Assembly (NCBI GenBank): GCA_041687455.1
Contig: JAWLBY010000015.1
Coordinates: 43,840 to 107,839 of the forward strand
Source of the DNA: JAWLBY01 sp041687455
GTDB taxonomy: Bacteria > Pseudomonadota > Gammaproteobacteria > Xanthomonadales > Xanthomonadaceae
Direction of reading: 5' to 3'
Length of the DNA stretch: 64,000 nt
Numbering within the stretch: the stretch's first letter is position 1; each line of letters starts with the position of its first letter. The position numbers and the translations under genes were made by a program. The notes below the pieces were generated by a model, which was not told where the DNA came from, ran no database searches, and worked only from the letters and a program-made list of their open reading frames with translations. This document shows positions 58,739 through 64,000 of this stretch, one piece after another.

Positions 58739-59215
58739 TCGGCCGCGAATCACGTCCGTATTTTGTTGATCGCTCAGTGATTTAGTGCGACCAACGGGAA
58801 CCGGCAGCGGTGCTCGCGCCAGTCTTCATGCTCGCAGGCCGGGCATGGTAACCGGTGCAGCGCCTGCTGTGCGGCCAGATGTCATCGCACGGAAACTCCC
58901 GCGTGTCAGTAGTTTCCGGCATGTGGTCGGAGTGCGTTGTTGCGTGCCTCGACCTTGGAATTTTGCAAGCGCTCCCGCGGGTGAATGCCTGGCGGTCGGA
59001 TGCGCTGAGGTTTCTGCTTCCCGGCGCGGCAACAACGCGCGGGATGCCCGGCAGGACGCGAGTCCTGCCGGCGCGACAGCGATGTCGCGGTCGCGAGCCG
59101 GGTCAGCCCCCGGTTCGGCGGGATCGGCACCGGCCCACACCGGCCATGCCCCCACCCGCCACGGCGCACGGAGCCCCGGCCTTCCTCGCGGTAAGAGCGC
59201 GTGAGGAAGTCACCA
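58719..59215 (+). other. rluC / rne intergenic region, long rne leader
   Basis: A 497-base gap holding both divergent promoters and the rne leader. No ORF here has a convincing start. The structured part is at 59048-59089. E. coli rne also has a long leader through which RNase E limits its own mRNA; the same mode is inferred here. Confidence 0.65.
59048..59089 (+). promoter_or_regulatory. Two adjacent GCGA-capped hairpins in the rne leader
   Basis: Hairpin A: CCGGCAGGAC, GCGA, GTCCTGCCGG (59048-59071), a perfect 10-bp stem. Hairpin B: CGCGACA, GCGA, TGTCGCG (59072-59089), a perfect 7-bp stem starting on the next base. Both are closed by GNRA tetraloops and could stack coaxially. They lie about 130 bases ahead of the rne start. 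Confidence 0.7.
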
Positions 59216-62374
<3,159 letters not shown>

Positions 62375-62389
62375 CCGCGGCCAACCGGT

Positions 62390-62410
62390 CCGGCGGCTCG
62401 ATGCCGCCGG
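62390..62410 (+). terminator. Hairpin after rne
   Basis: CCGGCGGC, TCGAT loop, GCCGCCGG: an 8-bp perfect stem 15 bases after the rne stop. No T-run, so it may act as a 3' end barrier more than a classical terminator. Confidence 0.45.
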
Positions 62411-62655
62411 GCGTGGCCCGTCATCGCCGCAACGGACAGGCGATTCCAGCATTCGCCATCGTCCGTCCGGCGGAAACCCCACTCCGCCGGCATGCTGGGA
62501 ACCATTGCGCCCTGCGGCGGGAATGCGACCCGGACTGGCGCCGGCATGCGATGGGCATCGCCGGCCGCCCCGGACTGCGACGCCATCCTCGTCAAGATTG
62601 CCGTCCGCCGAACTGCTGTCCAGCAGGAATGGCTGGCTCCGCGTCTCGCGACGCC

Positions 62656-62763
62656 GTCATCCCGGCGACAGCTTGGCGACAGCCGGGATCCATCTTGATT
62701 CTGCTTTCGGAACAGACTGTTGCGCGAACAGCAACATGGATTGCGGCTGTCGCCGGGATGACG
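62656..62763. repeat. 108-bp inverted-repeat (MITE-like) element
   Basis: The ends GTCATCCCGGCGACAGC (62656-62672) and GCTGTCGCCGGGATGAC (62747-62763) are perfect 17-bp inverted copies. Inside, CCGGGATCCATC (62683-62694) is mirrored by ATGGATTGCGG (62735-62745). The family resembles the widespread proteobacterial GTCATTCCCGCGAAAGCGGG intergenic repeats. A decayed relative is at 57617-57680. Confidence 0.75.
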
Positions 62764-62914
62764 CGCTGGTGCGTTCGAGTCGACCGGCGCCGTCAGGTGC
62801 AGCCAGAGCCGACGGCCGAAGACGTTTGCGCGTTCTGATCGCGATTGGTCACGGAGACACTGCGCAGCCCACGTCCTGCGACGCCGCGGCCGCGTCGGCT
62901 TCCCGCAGCCTTGC

Positions 62915-63550
62915 TCAGTCCGGTTCGGCCAGCCCGTACTGGCGGACCAGCCGCACCAGCGCCGCGATGTCGCCGATGCCGAGCTTGTCGAACAGCCGGT
63001 ACTTGTGGGTCGCGATCGTCTTCGGACTCAGGCTCAGCGCCGTCGCGATGTCGACCATGCGCTGGCCGCGTGCCAGCCGGATGCTGATCTCGATCTCCCG
63101 TGGCGACAGCGCGTCGAATGGCGACGCCTGACCGCCGACGCTGGACAGGGCCAGGTGCTGGGCGATGTCGGTGCCGATGTAGCGCCGGCCGCGCGACGCC
63201 TCGCGGATCGCCCGCAGCAACTCGGCGCCATCGCAGTCCTTGCTCAGGTAACCGCTGACACCGAGTTCGAGCAACCGCCGCGGCATCGGCCCGTCCTTCT
63301 GCATCGACACCATCACGAACTTCGGTGCCGCGTCTCCGCGCAGCAGGCGCTCGGCCAGCTCCAGACCGCTCATGCCGGGCAGGTGCAGATCGCAGACGAC
63401 GACACCGGGCGCGGCGGCGCGAATCCCATGCAGCGCCTCCTCGCCGCTGCCGGCCTCACCGACCAGCTCCATGTCGGGCTGGGTCTGCAGCAGCATTCGG
63501 TAGCCGGTGCGCATCAGCCCGTGGTCATCGACCAGGAACACTCGAATCAT
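62915..63550 (-). CDS. GacA/UvrY-type response regulator
   Basis: A 211-residue NarL/FixJ-family regulator. The receiver has VFLVDDHGLMRTGY, phospho-acceptor D54 (VCDLHLPGMSG) and lysine in GYLSKDC; the C-terminal LuxR-type HTH reads SPFDALSPREIEISIRLARGQ and SLSPKTIATHKYRLFDKL. YIGTDIAQHLAL plus SPFDxLS is the GacA/UvrY/SirA pattern, whose members drive small regulatory RNAs that titrate CsrA. The sensor (GacS/BarA-like) is not in the window; uvrC, the usual neighbour, is also missing. Confidence 0.85.
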   Translation of the reverse strand: MIRVFLVDDHGLMRTGYRMLLQTQPDMELVGEAGSGEEALHGIRAAAPGVVVCDLHLPGMSGLELAERLLRGDAAPKFVMVSMQKDGPMPRRLLELGVSGYLSKDCDGAELLRAIREASRGRRYIGTDIAQHLALSSVGGQASPFDALSPREIEISIRLARGQRMVDIATALSLSPKTIATHKYRLFDKLGIGDIAALVRLVRQYGLAEPD

Positions 63551-63970
63551 CGTCTCGCCCCCTCGACTCCCCGGGCCGATGCTACGACGAAGCGCGCTGA
63601 GACGAAACCGATATCACGATTTTCCTGCCCCCGGACCAAGCGCAGCGCTCCAAACACCATAGGCGGGCCCTGGACCACCATCCGCCCGCCAGACCGAGCA
63701 ATTCAGCTACAGCACGCGCGAACGTCTGCGCTGCAGCCCAGGGGCCGGGGATAGCTCGCTCCGCCGGTCATGCCCCGCAAGACAGGCGGACGCGCGCGCC
63801 GCCGAACAGCGGGATGGGGAACAGCAATGGCGGGAAGCAGCAGTCAAACTGCAGCAGGCCGATTCCGCACTACGACAGACGTTCATCGCTCCAGTTCGGC
63901 AGCAGCCCCCCGCGTCAGAATAGTTGTCGCCCGGATACGATCACCATAGCGGGGCGAAAGGACTCAAGAC
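63551..63970. other. Gap between regulator and right-edge transposase
   Basis: A 420-base non-coding stretch. It must contain the promoter of the minus-strand regulator and probably the left end of an insertion element, perhaps near GTCAGAATAGTTGTCGCCC (63914-63932). No terminal repeat can be confirmed because the other end lies outside. Confidence 0.4.
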
Positions 63971-64000
63971 GTGGCTCGATACGGACAAGCCTTCAAGGAC
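63971..64000 (+). mobile_element. Start of a probable IS transposase ORF (truncated by window)
   Basis: The last ten codons read VARYGQAFKD from a GTG. This resembles the first residues of IS3-type helix-turn-helix transposase subunits (MARYxxAFKxxxV). With ten residues only the call is tentative. If right, an insertion sequence begins between about 63910 and 63970. Confidence 0.45.

Larger units (their letters stand above)
62375..62914. other. Intergenic gap rne / GacA-type regulator
   Basis: A 540-base convergent gap with the post-rne hairpin and a 108-base inverted-repeat element (62656-62763). Other parts, including 62411-62650 and 62770-62914, show no gene or motif that I can support; the open frames through here lack start signals and protein-like composition. 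Confidence 0.6.

Overview
The window is a strongly GC-rich chromosomal segment of a gammaproteobacterium. The gene order and content point to the Lysobacterales (Xanthomonadales) or a close relative: purN/purM divergent from DUF2066-pgsA-perM-hda, rluC divergent from rne, tsaD-rpsU-yqeY, ubiH-ubiI, amgK-murU, a catabolic kynurenine cluster, and REP-type repeats of the TGTAGGAGCGGCTTCAGCC family. Placement rests on synteny and protein resemblance read by eye, not on a database search. Almost the whole window is densely packed core chromosome. I see no prophage, CRISPR array or tRNA. A probable insertion-sequence transposase begins in the last 30 bases.

Layout. 1-9.0 kb: trxC (5' end cut off), a DUF6159-type membrane protein, midA, an rsmC-like and an rsuA-like rRNA modification gene, a tandem-repeat patch, an MscS channel, folM, and the minus-strand set tsaD-folB-degenerate folK. 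9-13.6 kb: rpsU with a good promoter and terminator, yqeY, rlmM, a NUDIX hydrolase, then an overlapping pair (CelD-type GNAT and stand-alone proline dehydrogenase). 13.6-23.6 kb: a copper/silver resistance island with a Cys-rich secreted leader protein, cusC-cusB-cusA, a two-component system, and a secreted HExxH protein. 23.7-31.6 kb: ubiI/ubiH, cobalamin adenosyltransferase and an HDAC-like hydrolase, amgK-murU (muramate recycling), hda and perM. 31.6-37.3 kb: pgsA, DUF2066, an unknown polytopic protein, purM, purN, DUF3108. 37.4-41.1 kb: glgA and glgP. 41.2-45.2 kb: ACMSD, kynU, kmo. 45.2-53.2 kb: a REP cluster followed by a minus-strand operon of one adaptor and two RND permeases. 53.4-57.5 kb: two monoheme cytochromes c, nfuA, an SQR-like flavoprotein, a LIV-1-like ZIP transporter and phhB. 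57.7-63.6 kb: rluC, rne with a long leader, and a GacA/UvrY-type regulator.

How the genes work together. Many neighbours overlap by the four bases ATGA or GTGA, so translational coupling is the dominant operon style (rsmC/rsuA, tsaD/folB, rlmM/nudix, GNAT/proDH, cusC/cusB/cusA, RR/HK, DUF2066/pgsA, perM/hda, purN/DUF3108, adaptor/RND/RND). The metal island combines sensing, periplasmic chelation and tripartite export. The kynurenine genes lead from kynurenine through 3-hydroxyanthranilate to aminomuconate, with the dioxygenases lying elsewhere.

No complete, clearly new multi-gene system is evident. The strongest leads are an asymmetric pair of RND permeases, one of which has lost canonical proton-relay residues; a Cus system whose adaptor carries a His-rich tail and which is flanked by a Cys-rich leader protein and a secreted metallopeptidase-like protein; two GNRA-capped hairpins in the rne leader; a GNAT-proline dehydrogenase pair; and at least four families of small repeats, one of which supplies the stop codon of an RND gene.
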